A stretch of 43,288 nucleotides of DNA from Devosia sp. Lineage in GTDB: Bacteria > Pseudomonadota > Alphaproteobacteria > Rhizobiales > Devosiaceae. Position 1 is the first letter of the stretch. Every line of letters begins with the position of its first letter. A model generated the notes under the pieces. The model was not told the DNA's origin, did no database searches, and saw only the letters and a program-made list of their open reading frames with translations. The DNA is taken from contig JADGNE010000022.1 of NCBI GenBank assembly GCA_015234425.1, positions 1 through 43,288 of the forward strand. The letters run 5' to 3'. The position numbers were made by a program, and so were the translations under genes. Positions 36,996 to 43,288 of the stretch are shown piece after piece.

Positions 36996-37924
36996 GCGGG
37001 CTCTGCCGCAATGCTTCGTATCGGCCGAGCGATCGTTGTCGGAAGCCGGTACGGCGTTTCGCTGGCACTGAGGCTCGTGCTCGAACCATTGTCGAGCACA
37101 CAGTCGAGCTCATGCGCACCCGCGGGCAGGTGGAGATCAAATTCATCGGCACTGCGCGCGGCGAGCAGCGGCGAGCTCGGCGCCGCCCCGGTTTCCAGCT
37201 GCGGGCAGGCAATGGTGACTTCGACGAGATAGCTCGTGCCGACGGTCAGATTGAGCGCGAGGCGTAGTTTTCCGCGCGCGGTTGTCGCTTGGGTGGTGAG
37301 GTTCAGCTCGGATCGCCGTGCCGTGGCGCTGAGCGCCGGGCTCAGGGAATTGACCGCCACAAAACTATCGCTCGAATTGCCCTGGCGCAGTTCGACAAGC
37401 GGCACGACTTCGGTGTGGCACTGGGCAAAGATCGATGCCGCATAGGGTTTTGACGCGTCGATCCCCATCATGGATGGCGTGAAGCCGATTTCGTAGAAGG
37501 TCGAGGCCGCCGTGCCCGAGATGCGCAGGCGCACCGCGGGCAGGCCGAGCAGCGTGCCCAGGGAAACGATCTGGGTGGCCAGCGCGCCATTGGCCACCCA
37601 GCCGGTCGGCAGGCTCCCGCCGGCCCCGATTGTGCCCACCGCCGCGCCCGATGGTCCAGGCGTGGCGAGATTGGTGCCGGCCGGCTCGATGCTGAGCCCG
37701 AGATCGGTGATCGCCGGCACATTTGTGTCGAATTCCGCCCAGGAGCCATCGGCGCGGCGGGCCCATTTCTTGCCCGTGCGGGAAAACGCATAAGCATCCG
37801 CCGCCGGGATGGCGTTTCCGCCAAGCCGATAGCGCCGGGCGATGAAGTCGGCGGCAAAATCCGCCGCCGCCGGCCACCACTGGACGGCTTGCGGACGGCT
37901 GGTGCCGAGGCCAAGCCCCAGCAT
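36992..37924 (-). CDS. ghsB: GTA/phage head spike fibre-like protein
   Basis: The product is 310 aa. The N-terminal part (PQAVQWWPAAADFAADF, then GTGKKWARRADG-like RTGKKWARRADGSWAEF and LGLSIEPAGTNL) matches the phage head spike fibre pattern seen with GTA spike bases. The rest is beta-rich with Ser/Thr strands (SASIFAQCHTE-like FAQCHTEVVPLVEL; VTIACPQLETG), like a carbohydrate-binding jelly roll. In R. capsulatus GhsB is the capsid spike that binds the cell's capsule. The ATG shares one base with the ghsA stop (TGATG), and the stop overlaps the polymerase-like gene start. The symbol follows that homology and is tentative. Confidence 0.75.
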   Translation of the reverse strand: MLGLGLGTSRPQAVQWWPAAADFAADFIARRYRLGGNAIPAADAYAFSRTGKKWARRADGSWAEFDTNVPAITDLGLSIEPAGTNLATPGPSGAAVGTIGAGGSLPTGWVANGALATQIVSLGTLLGLPAVRLRISGTAASTFYEIGFTPSMMGIDASKPYAASIFAQCHTEVVPLVELRQGNSSDSFVAVNSLSPALSATARRSELNLTTQATTARGKLRLALNLTVGTSYLVEVTIACPQLETGAAPSSPLLAARSADEFDLHLPAGAHELDCVLDNGSSTSLSASETPYRLPTTIARPIRSIAAEPA

Positions 37925-38187
37925 CAGAGCAGACCCACAAGGCTTGTTGCCGTGGTCCCGGTCGCCTTGACCTGGCCGACGCGCAGCGGAAGGATGGTGC
38001 CACCGGCAATGCCGGAGATTGTCACGCTGGCGCCGGAAGCCAGCACCACGGCCACGGCGCCCGCGCCGCCGACATAAAGGGCGCGTGTCACCTCGCTCAG
38101 CGCGTCGCTGTCGCTTGGGGTGACGGCAAAGCCGTGGCTGGCGGGTGCCTCGAGGCCTGGGGCGTGCGTCTGGAAACGGTCTGGCAT
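37924..38187 (-). CDS. ghsA: spike base protein, Rcc01079 family
   Basis: The product is 87 aa. The pattern AVTPSDSDALSEVTRALYVGG, broken for length as TPSDSDAL and TRALYVGGAG, with SVTISGIAGGTILPLRV and the end VKATGTTATSL, is that of the spike base family named after Rcc01079 of the R. capsulatus GTA. It would anchor the head spike fibre on the capsid. It is followed directly by ghsB (one-base overlap). The ribosome site GAGGA lies 10 bases before the ATG and inside a hairpin. No terminase, capsid or portal gene is near, so the particle itself is encoded elsewhere. Confidence 0.82.
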   Translation of the reverse strand: MPDRFQTHAPGLEAPASHGFAVTPSDSDALSEVTRALYVGGAGAVAVVLASGASVTISGIAGGTILPLRVGQVKATGTTATSLVGLL

Positions 38188-38190
38188 GGC

Positions 38191-38214
38191 AAAAAAATCC
38201 TCGGTTGATCGAGG
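38191..38214 (-). promoter_or_regulatory. hairpin plus T-run over the ghsA ribosome site
   Basis: On the minus strand CCTCG-ATCAAC-CGAGG is followed by ATTTTTTT and, three bases later, the ghsA ATG. It looks like a short intrinsic terminator or attenuator after pssE, and its 3' arm contains the GAGGA ribosome site. The stem is only five pairs, so strength is uncertain. Confidence 0.5.
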
Positions 38215-38262
38215 TGAAGTCTAGGAGCACCGCGCCCGTCGGGGACAAGCGGCATAGGCGGC

Positions 38263-38742
38263 CTAAGCGAGCAGGGCCTGCCGCAGCCGGGCGATGAAAT
38301 CTGCCGGCGCCACATCGGAAAAATCCGCGGGTCGGCTCGAGGTCCCGCGCACGGCCCGGATGCAGCCCGACATATCGCTGCCGCGCTGGCAGATGGCGAT
38401 GCCGGGCCGCCCCCCGAGATGGCCCACGGTCTGGGTCTGGTGGTCGGTCGTGTGTTCACCCCATCTGGCGAGGCGCGGCATGAGCACCATGGGCTTGCCC
38501 AGCGCTGTGGCGTCAAGGATCGTGCCGATGCCGGCATGCGCCACCACCAGCGAGGCCCTGTTGAGCCGCTGGAGAAAGCCCGCCCTATCCTCCATCCGCA
38601 AATAGGGCATGTTGCGCGGCACATAGCGCCCGTCGCCGATCTGGGCAAAAAGCTCGATCTGCGGATGCCGTGCCGCCCATTCATCCATCACGGCAATGAG
38701 CCGATCGAACGGCAGCAGCGCGCCTATCGTGACAAGGATCAT
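38263..38742 (-). CDS. pssE: PssE-like glycosyltransferase subunit (Alg13 type)
   Basis: The product is 159 aa, the catalytic-half homologue of Alg13 that pairs with PssD/Alg14 to form one transferase, adding an early sugar (glucuronate in rhizobial EPS) to the lipid-linked chain. It shows MILVTIGALLPFDRLI at the start and the donor-site region VVAHAGIGTILDATALGKPMVLMPR, given here in parts: VVAHAGIGTI and ALGKPMVLMPR. The ATG overlaps the pssD stop (ATGA) in the restored pssD frame. Its stop is 75 bases before ghsA. It appears intact, but its partner is frameshifted. Confidence 0.85.
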   Translation of the reverse strand: MILVTIGALLPFDRLIAVMDEWAARHPQIELFAQIGDGRYVPRNMPYLRMEDRAGFLQRLNRASLVVAHAGIGTILDATALGKPMVLMPRLARWGEHTTDHQTQTVGHLGGRPGIAICQRGSDMSGCIRAVRGTSSRPADFSDVAPADFIARLRQALLA

Positions 38743-39190
38743 ACCACGGCCCCCCAGAATTGCGGGCCGCTGTCACGGGCCAGATGCCCCCATTGGGTGA
38801 GCCAGACATCGGCGACGAGGCGCGCCCATTCCCCTGACCCGGAAAGCTGTCGGCATTGGCGAGACTGTCAATCCAGATGGTGCGGGCGCCGGTCAGCCAC
38901 TTCGCTGCCGCCAGGGCGAGAAGCCCGGGAGCCGCGCCGGTGGAGATGACCACGTCGGGCCGCAGCTTCAGCACGAGGCGTGTGGTCGCCACCATGGCGT
39001 GGGGCAGGCCCCAAAGCTTTTTGCGATGAAAGTCGGGCACGAGATAATAGGGGCGCCCCGCCACCTCTTTCCCATATTCGGACCGGACACTGGCGAAGCT
39101 GACGTCCATGCCCTCAAGGGCCGGGGCGATACGGCGAAATTCAGCCCAGTGTCCGCCACCCGAAGTAACAACCAGAATACGCTTGCACAA
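38739..39190 (-). pseudogene. pssD: PssD-like glycosyltransferase membrane subunit (Alg14 type), frameshifted
   Basis: From a TTG at 39190 (AGGGGG upstream) the frame gives MCKRILVVTSGGGHWAEF and continues through VVISTGAAPGLLALAAAK and IWIDSLANADSF, the Alg14/PssD pattern. It then leaves the family frame. The proper end, EWARLVADVWLTQWGHLA and FWGAVV then stop, lies in another frame and finishes exactly at the pssE start. One missing G in the run at 38831-38834 (CCCC on the plus strand) accounts for it; restored length is 150 aa, normal for PssD. Without repair the frame would run on to 38681. Either a true pseudogene or an assembly indel. Confidence 0.78.
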
Positions 39191-39239
39191 CTGAAGCCCC
39201 CTATTGCCCTGCCGGCATGCGGGAATACGCTGATCGACT

Positions 39240-39300
39240 AAAGCTATCTGCGGTCAATTCAGTAAATCAAGTTAATAATTAAGCAATAATACTTATGTGA
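39240..39300. promoter_or_regulatory. AT-rich island upstream of pssD
   Basis: About 60 bases (near 39243-39300) are strongly AT-rich with many TA steps and contain TTAATAATTAA, against a GC-rich background. It probably holds the pssDE promoter. AT-rich TA-step sites upstream of EPS genes are typical targets of Ros/MucR-type regulators, but binding here is a guess. The rest of 39191-39448 shows no gene. Confidence 0.4.
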
Positions 39301-39414
39301 TCGACGTTGGCGCTGTTCTTTGTTCGGCCATGCAAACAGTTGATGCACCCGGGATTCGTGTGAGGCCGGGACACAACTTGCCCAAGATGCTTGACTGACT
39401 CATGCCTCTGTGGT

Positions 39415-39429
39415 TATGAATAAATCATA
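39415..39429. promoter_or_regulatory. inverted repeat before arsR-type gene
   Basis: TATGA-ATAAA-TCATA lies 20 bases before the ArsR-type start codon. ArsR-family repressors commonly bind such AT-rich inverted repeats over their own promoters, so autoregulation is likely. Confidence 0.5.
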
Positions 39430-39448
39430 GCCATTGAGTTATGAGTTT

Positions 39449-39772
39449 ATGCCCGAGCCCACTGAAACCCTCTTTCGATCGCTCGCCGATCCGACCCGGC
39501 GCGCCCTCTTCGAGCGCCTCTGCCGCGACGGCGAACTGACGGTTGGCGCTTTGACCGCCGAGGCGGGCATTTCGCAGCCTGCGGTGTCAAAGCATCTCGG
39601 CGTGCTCAAGCAGGCCGGGCTCGTGCGCGACCGGCAGCAGGGCCGCCAGACCCACTATAGCGCCTTGCCCATGGCGCTGGCGCCGCTGCGCGACTGGACC
39701 GTGGAAATGACTGGCTTCTGGGAAAAGCGCTTCGATGCGCTCGAAAACCTGCTGGAGCGGATGGACCAATGA
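39449..39772 (+). CDS. ArsR family winged-helix regulator
   Basis: The product is 107 aa, with the ArsR/SmtB winged helix: LFRSLADPTRRALFERLC, then AGISQPAVSKHLGVLKQAG. No CxC metal site is seen, so it is not a classic metal sensor; ArsR proteins of this type usually pair with an SRPBCC gene, as here. The ATG at 39449 is preferred; a TTG at 39434 is in frame. The stop overlaps the SRPBCC start (ATGA). An inverted repeat lies just upstream. Confidence 0.9.
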   Translation: MPEPTETLFRSLADPTRRALFERLCRDGELTVGALTAEAGISQPAVSKHLGVLKQAGLVRDRQQGRQTHYSALPMALAPLRDWTVEMTGFWEKRFDALENLLERMDQ

Positions 39773-40191
39773 ACGAGGCGCCGGAGATACGCACCGCAAT
39801 CGTCGAGCGCGACATCGCCCATCCGCCCGAAAAGATCTGGCGCGCCCTGACGCAGCCGCATCTGCTCGAGGAATGGTTGATGGCGACCGATTTCCTGCCC
39901 GAAATGGGGCACAAGTTCACCTTTCGCCGCCAGCCCAGTCCGGAGGTGAAGGTGGTGATCGACTGCGAGGTGCTGACGCTCGAGCCCTATTCCACGCTTG
40001 CCTATAGCTGGTCGGCCTTCGGTCTCGAGAGCACCGTCACCTTCACCCTCGAACCCATCGCCACGGGCACGCGTCTGCGCATGGAGCAGGCCGGTTTCCG
40101 CATCGACCAGGACCGCGCCTACAAGGGGGCGCTGGCCTCCTGGAAGCAGTTTTTCGCGAGGCTCGACAGCCTCGTCTCCACACTCGACTGA
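39769..40191 (+). CDS. SRPBCC (AHSA1-like) domain protein
   Basis: The product is 140 aa of the START/AHSA1 type: IAHPPEKIWRALTQPHLLEEW at the N-terminus (first helix and strand), LAYSWSAF and TVTFTLEPIATGTRLRM strands, and the final helix WKQFFARLDSL. It forms a hydrophobic ligand pocket; the ligand is unknown. It is translationally coupled to the ArsR-type gene, a very common pair in which the regulator controls the SRPBCC gene. Confidence 0.9.
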   Translation: MNEAPEIRTAIVERDIAHPPEKIWRALTQPHLLEEWLMATDFLPEMGHKFTFRRQPSPEVKVVIDCEVLTLEPYSTLAYSWSAFGLESTVTFTLEPIATGTRLRMEQAGFRIDQDRAYKGALASWKQFFARLDSLVSTLD

Positions 40192-40215
40192 TGTCACCCG
40201 ACAAGGAGATTTGTG

Positions 40216-40653
40216 ATGGCCCAGAATTCCAAAGACCAGGACGACGGCGTCTTTTCCGATGCCGAACGGGAAGCCATGCAGGCGGCCAAGAAGGAGCGCA
40301 GGAAAGGCAAGAAGGCCGATGGCCTCGCCGATCTGCGCGCCAAGGTCGAGGAGATGGAAGCGTCCGACCGCAGAATAGCCGAAAAGCTGCATGAGTTGAT
40401 TACCACCCATGCGCCCGGCCTCTCGCCAAAAACCTGGTATGGCATGCCGGCCTGGGCCGATGAGAACGGCAAGGCGGTGTGCTTCTTCAAGGCCGCCGAC
40501 AAATTCACCGAGCGCTATGCCACCTTCGGCTTCAACCCCAATGCAAAGCTCGACGAGGGCAATATGTGGCCCACCTCCTATGCGGTGCTGAAACTGGGCG
40601 CCGCGGAGGAAAAGGCCGTGGTGGAAATGATCAAGAAGGCTGTCGGCGCCTAG
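40216..40653 (+). CDS. DUF1801-type protein
   Basis: The product is 145 aa. An N-terminal Lys/Glu-rich charged helix (about residues 15-60) leads into a DUF1801-like domain: PKTWYGMPAWADENGKAVCF, then FTERYATFGF and the end helix. Relatives are small cytosolic proteins of unknown role, sometimes called iron chaperones (YdhG). The ATG at 40216 has AAGGAG 7 bases upstream. It follows the SRPBCC gene by 24 bases and probably shares its transcript. Confidence 0.8.
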   Translation: MAQNSKDQDDGVFSDAEREAMQAAKKERRKGKKADGLADLRAKVEEMEASDRRIAEKLHELITTHAPGLSPKTWYGMPAWADENGKAVCFFKAADKFTERYATFGFNPNAKLDEGNMWPTSYAVLKLGAAEEKAVVEMIKKAVGA

Positions 40654-40737
40654 CCGGCACTGTCGAAATGGGGCCTGCTGACACGTCGCGGCAGGCCGGG
40701 CCGGCATTGTGTCGCCCAGAATTCAGTGAGGGGACAC

Positions 40738-42990
40738 ATGGCCGATTATGGTTCGATTATCATTCGCGGCGCGCGCGAGAACAATCTCAAGGGTGTGTCG
40801 CTCGATATTCCCAAGCGCAAGATCACCGTCTTCACCGGAGTGTCCGGCTCGGGCAAATCTTCGCTGGTCTTCGGCACCATAGCGGCGGAAAGCCAGCGGC
40901 TGATCAACGAGACCTATCCGGCCTTTGTGCAGCAGTTCATGCCCAAATATGGCCAGCCCGACGCCGACCAGCTGGAAAATATCTCGGCTGCCATCATTGT
41001 CGACCAGCAGCGCCTGGGCGGCAATTCGCGCTCGACGGTCGCGACGGTGACCGATACGGCGCAGATGCTGCGCGTGCTGTTTTCGCGGCTGGCCCAGCCC
41101 CGTCTGGGGGCGCCCGGGCTTTACTCCTACAATGATCCGCGCGGCATGTGTCCCGATTGCGAGGGCATCGGGCAGGTGGCGGCCATGAACATGGCGGCAG
41201 TGATCGACGAGACCAAATCGCTCAATGGCGGGGCCCTGCTGCCCAAGGATTATGCCGTCGACAGCTGGTATTGGGAGGTCTACGCCAGTTCCGGCCTCTT
41301 CGACATGGACAAGCCTATCGCCCAATATTCTGCCGAGGAGCGGGAAAAACTTCTCCACCTCGACGATGGGCGCAAGGTCAAGGTCGGCAAGATCGGGCTG
41401 ACCTATGAGGGCGTGGTGACCAAGCTCAAGAAGGGGCTCGGCGCCAAGGATCCCGACAGCCTGCAACCCCATGTCCGCCGCGAATATGATGCGATTTTCA
41501 CCCGCGCCATTTGCCCGGCCTGCGGCGGCACCCGCCTCAATGCGGCGGCCCTGGGCAGCCGGATCGGCGCGCATAATATCGCCGAGCTTTCGGCCATGCA
41601 GGTCTCGGATCTGGCCAAAATCGTCCGGGAGATCGACGCGCGTGAAGTCCGCCCCATGCTGGCAGCGCTCAGCGCGAGGCTCGACAATCTTGTCACCATT
41701 GGCCTTGGCTATCTCAGCCTCGACCGGGAGAGCGCCACGCTTTCGGGCGGGGAGAGCCAGCGGGTGAAAATGGTGAGGCATCTGGGCTCATCGCTGACCG
41801 ACATCACCTATGTGTTCGACGAGCCCTCGGTGGGCCTTCATCCCCATGATGTGGGTCGGCTGGCCGGGCTGATGCAGCAATTGCGCGACAAGGGCAATAC
41901 GGTGCTGATTGTCGAGCACAAGCCCGACATGATCGCCATTGCCGATCATGTCGTGGATATGGGGCCACTGGCCGGCTCGAAAGGCGGCGAGGTGGTCTAT
42001 GAGGGCGATTTCGCCGGCCTCCTCCAATCGGGCACGCTGACCGGCCGGCACATGAACACGCACCAGCCGATCAAGGAGAACGTGCGCCAGCCGCAAGGCG
42101 AGCCGCTACGGATCCAGAATGCGCAACGCAACAATCTGAAAAATGTGTCGGTCACCATCCCGCGCGGCGTTCTTACCGCTGTCACCGGCGTGGCCGGTTC
42201 TGGAAAATCCAGCCTCATCCAGGGCTGCCTGCCGACGGCTTATTCCGACACGATCATCATCGACCAGAACCTGGCGCGTGGCTCACGTCGGTCCAATACC
42301 GCCACCTATACCGGCATACTCGACGGCGTTCGAAAGGCCTTCGCCAAGGCCAATGGCGTCGAAGCCTCGCTGTTTTCGGCCAATTCCAAGGGCGCCTGTC
42401 CCGACTGCAATGGCTTGGGAGTGATCTTCACTGATTTGGCCCATCTCGACCCGATGGTGACGGTTTGCGAGACCTGCGAGGGCAAGCGCTTCGTGCCCGA
42501 AGTCCTCGCCCACCAGCTGCGCGGCAAATCCATTGCTGATGTCTATGAGATGAGCATCGAGGATGCGGCGGGGTTCTTCACCGAGGCCGCGATCGCAAAA
42601 ATCCTGCGCGGCCTCGTCGATGTGGGGCTGGGCTATCTGACCCTCGGTCAGCCGCTATCGACCCTTTCAGGCGGCGAGCGGCAAAGGCTGAAACTGGCCG
42701 CAGAGCTCGGCAAAAAGGGCAATATCTACGTGCTCGACGAGCCGACAACGGGGCTGCACATGAACGACGTCGATACGCTGATCGGCCTTTTCGACCGGCT
42801 GGTGGATGCAGGCTCCACCGTCATCGTCATCGAGCACAATCGCGACGTCATCGCCCGCTCCGACTGGGTCATCGATCTCGGCCCCGGCGCCGGCCATGAC
42901 GGCGGCGCCGTGCAATTCGAAGGCGTCCCGGCCGACCTGGCAAAGTCCGGCAGTTCGGTGACAGGCCAATATCTGGCAAGGATGGGCTGA
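40738..42990 (+). CDS. short UvrA-like ABC ATPase (UvrA2/DrrC type)
   Basis: The product is 750 aa, shorter than excision-repair UvrA (about 940). It has two ABC halves, each with a Walker A (GVSGSGKSS at residues 34-42, GVAGSGKSS in the second half), a zinc-finger pair (CPDCEG with CPACGG; CPDCNG with CETCEG), and an LSGGE signature (LSGGESQRVKM, LSGGERQRLKL). The missing part corresponds to the UvrB-binding and insertion regions. Such proteins are linked to drug self-resistance or DNA-damage tolerance. The ATG at 40738 is preceded by GAGGGG. A hairpin (GGCCTGC/GCAGGCC) lies in the 84-base gap after the DUF1801 gene. Confidence 0.88.
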   Translation: MADYGSIIIRGARENNLKGVSLDIPKRKITVFTGVSGSGKSSLVFGTIAAESQRLINETYPAFVQQFMPKYGQPDADQLENISAAIIVDQQRLGGNSRSTVATVTDTAQMLRVLFSRLAQPRLGAPGLYSYNDPRGMCPDCEGIGQVAAMNMAAVIDETKSLNGGALLPKDYAVDSWYWEVYASSGLFDMDKPIAQYSAEEREKLLHLDDGRKVKVGKIGLTYEGVVTKLKKGLGAKDPDSLQPHVRREYDAIFTRAICPACGGTRLNAAALGSRIGAHNIAELSAMQVSDLAKIVREIDAREVRPMLAALSARLDNLVTIGLGYLSLDRESATLSGGESQRVKMVRHLGSSLTDITYVFDEPSVGLHPHDVGRLAGLMQQLRDKGNTVLIVEHKPDMIAIADHVVDMGPLAGSKGGEVVYEGDFAGLLQSGTLTGRHMNTHQPIKENVRQPQGEPLRIQNAQRNNLKNVSVTIPRGVLTAVTGVAGSGKSSLIQGCLPTAYSDTIIIDQNLARGSRRSNTATYTGILDGVRKAFAKANGVEASLFSANSKGACPDCNGLGVIFTDLAHLDPMVTVCETCEGKRFVPEVLAHQLRGKSIADVYEMSIEDAAGFFTEAAIAKILRGLVDVGLGYLTLGQPLSTLSGGERQRLKLAAELGKKGNIYVLDEPTTGLHMNDVDTLIGLFDRLVDAGSTVIVIEHNRDVIARSDWVIDLGPGAGHDGGAVQFEGVPADLAKSGSSVTGQYLARMG

Positions 42991-43016
42991 GCGGAGGCGC
43001 GTCGGCTCTTTCGCAC

Positions 43017-43189
43017 CTCTCCCCTCGAGGGAGAGGGACAGCAAGTTTTGCGTTCAGCAAAAATTGCAGGGTGAGGGGTCTCTCCGCCCGCTCATAGTTC
43101 GGGCTGAGGGTTTGGTTGAGGCAGCACGCTCATGACTCTCCGCTCCATCGTCCACTCGCCCCTCAGGGGAGAGGGTCAGGGTGAGGGGT
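43017..43189. repeat. intergenic repeat, two same-direction copies, first interrupted by a small hairpin insert
   Basis: Copy A (43017-43079) and copy B (43155-43189) share CCCCTC-GGGGAGAGGG-type palindrome cores and the ending AGGGTGAGGGGT. In copy A the core and the ending are split by about 30 extra bases that form an inverted repeat, GCAAGTTTTGC with GCAAAAATTGC (10 of 11 pairs). The 298 bases after the UvrA-like gene show no coding region I can support. Confidence 0.7.
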
Positions 43190-43288
43190 GAAGGCCTATC
43201 GGAAGAGTCATCGAGTCCCGGCCCCATCCCCACCGTCATTGCCCGGCTTGTGTGGAGGATCTGTGCTTTAGTGGTGGCATCAGCCGGG

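Noticed and set aside
36992..38248. Longer 418-codon version of the spike fibre gene
   Set aside because: The extra N-terminus lies across ghsA in another frame; the ATG at 37924 overlapping the ghsA stop is the natural start.
35322..38248. Prophage
   Set aside because: No integrase, terminase, portal, capsid, tail or lysis genes; only spike genes tightly bound to sugar genes.

Overview
This is a GC-rich, densely packed chromosomal window from an alphaproteobacterium. The gene complement (SitABCD, rsmB-heparinase-purH order, DUF1674 protein, YciB, GTA-type spike genes) and the protein style fit the Hyphomicrobiales, most likely a Devosia/Pelagibacterium-like genus. The genus is inferred from family resemblance only; no rRNA or other marker is present. 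All calls are from reading sequence and translated frames; no database search was run.

Layout. 1-5300: the 5' part of tRNA-Ser(GGA) at the left edge, a small membrane protein, msrA, a MmcQ/YjbR protein, and a four-gene manganese/iron ABC importer (sitABCD) behind a Mur/Fur-like palindrome. 5300-10960: a DUF2306 membrane gene broken by a frameshift facing a LytTR regulator, trhO, an aldo/keto reductase, a thioredoxin-reductase-like flavoprotein, and a VOC/TetR divergent pair with twin operators. 10936-12271: an orphan tail-fibre-like gene (DUF2793 plus a C-terminal S74-type chaperone domain) and a DUF1674 protein. 12364-25073: housekeeping genes htpX, rsmB, heparinase-like, purH, a flippase, leuC, a zincin-like metallopeptidase, yciB and tex. 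25123-28659: a secreted RTX/DUF4214 protein, a LuxR-type regulator and an alpha/beta hydrolase.

28683-39190 is an exopolysaccharide (EPS)/capsule cluster. On the plus strand it has ugd, UDP-glucuronate epimerase, GT4, flippase, GT2 and GT4. On the minus strand, in transcription order, it has pssD (frameshifted), pssE, ghsA, ghsB and an O-antigen polymerase-like gene. The ghsA/ghsB genes resemble the head-spike base and fibre of the Rhodobacter capsulatus gene transfer agent (GTA). They sit inside the polysaccharide cluster with overlapping start/stop codons. This is the most interesting arrangement in the window: particle spikes encoded together with enzymes that would make the surface sugar such spikes recognise.

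39449-42990 carries an ArsR-SRPBCC pair, a DUF1801 protein and a short UvrA-like ABC ATPase. The right edge holds intergenic repeats.

Several EPS-cluster genes look damaged or unusual: ugd has Arg where the catalytic Cys is expected, pssD has a one-base frameshift, and the polymerase frame runs about 425 bases past its likely stop into the facing gene. Either the locus is decaying or the assembly has indels in G/C runs; raw reads would decide.
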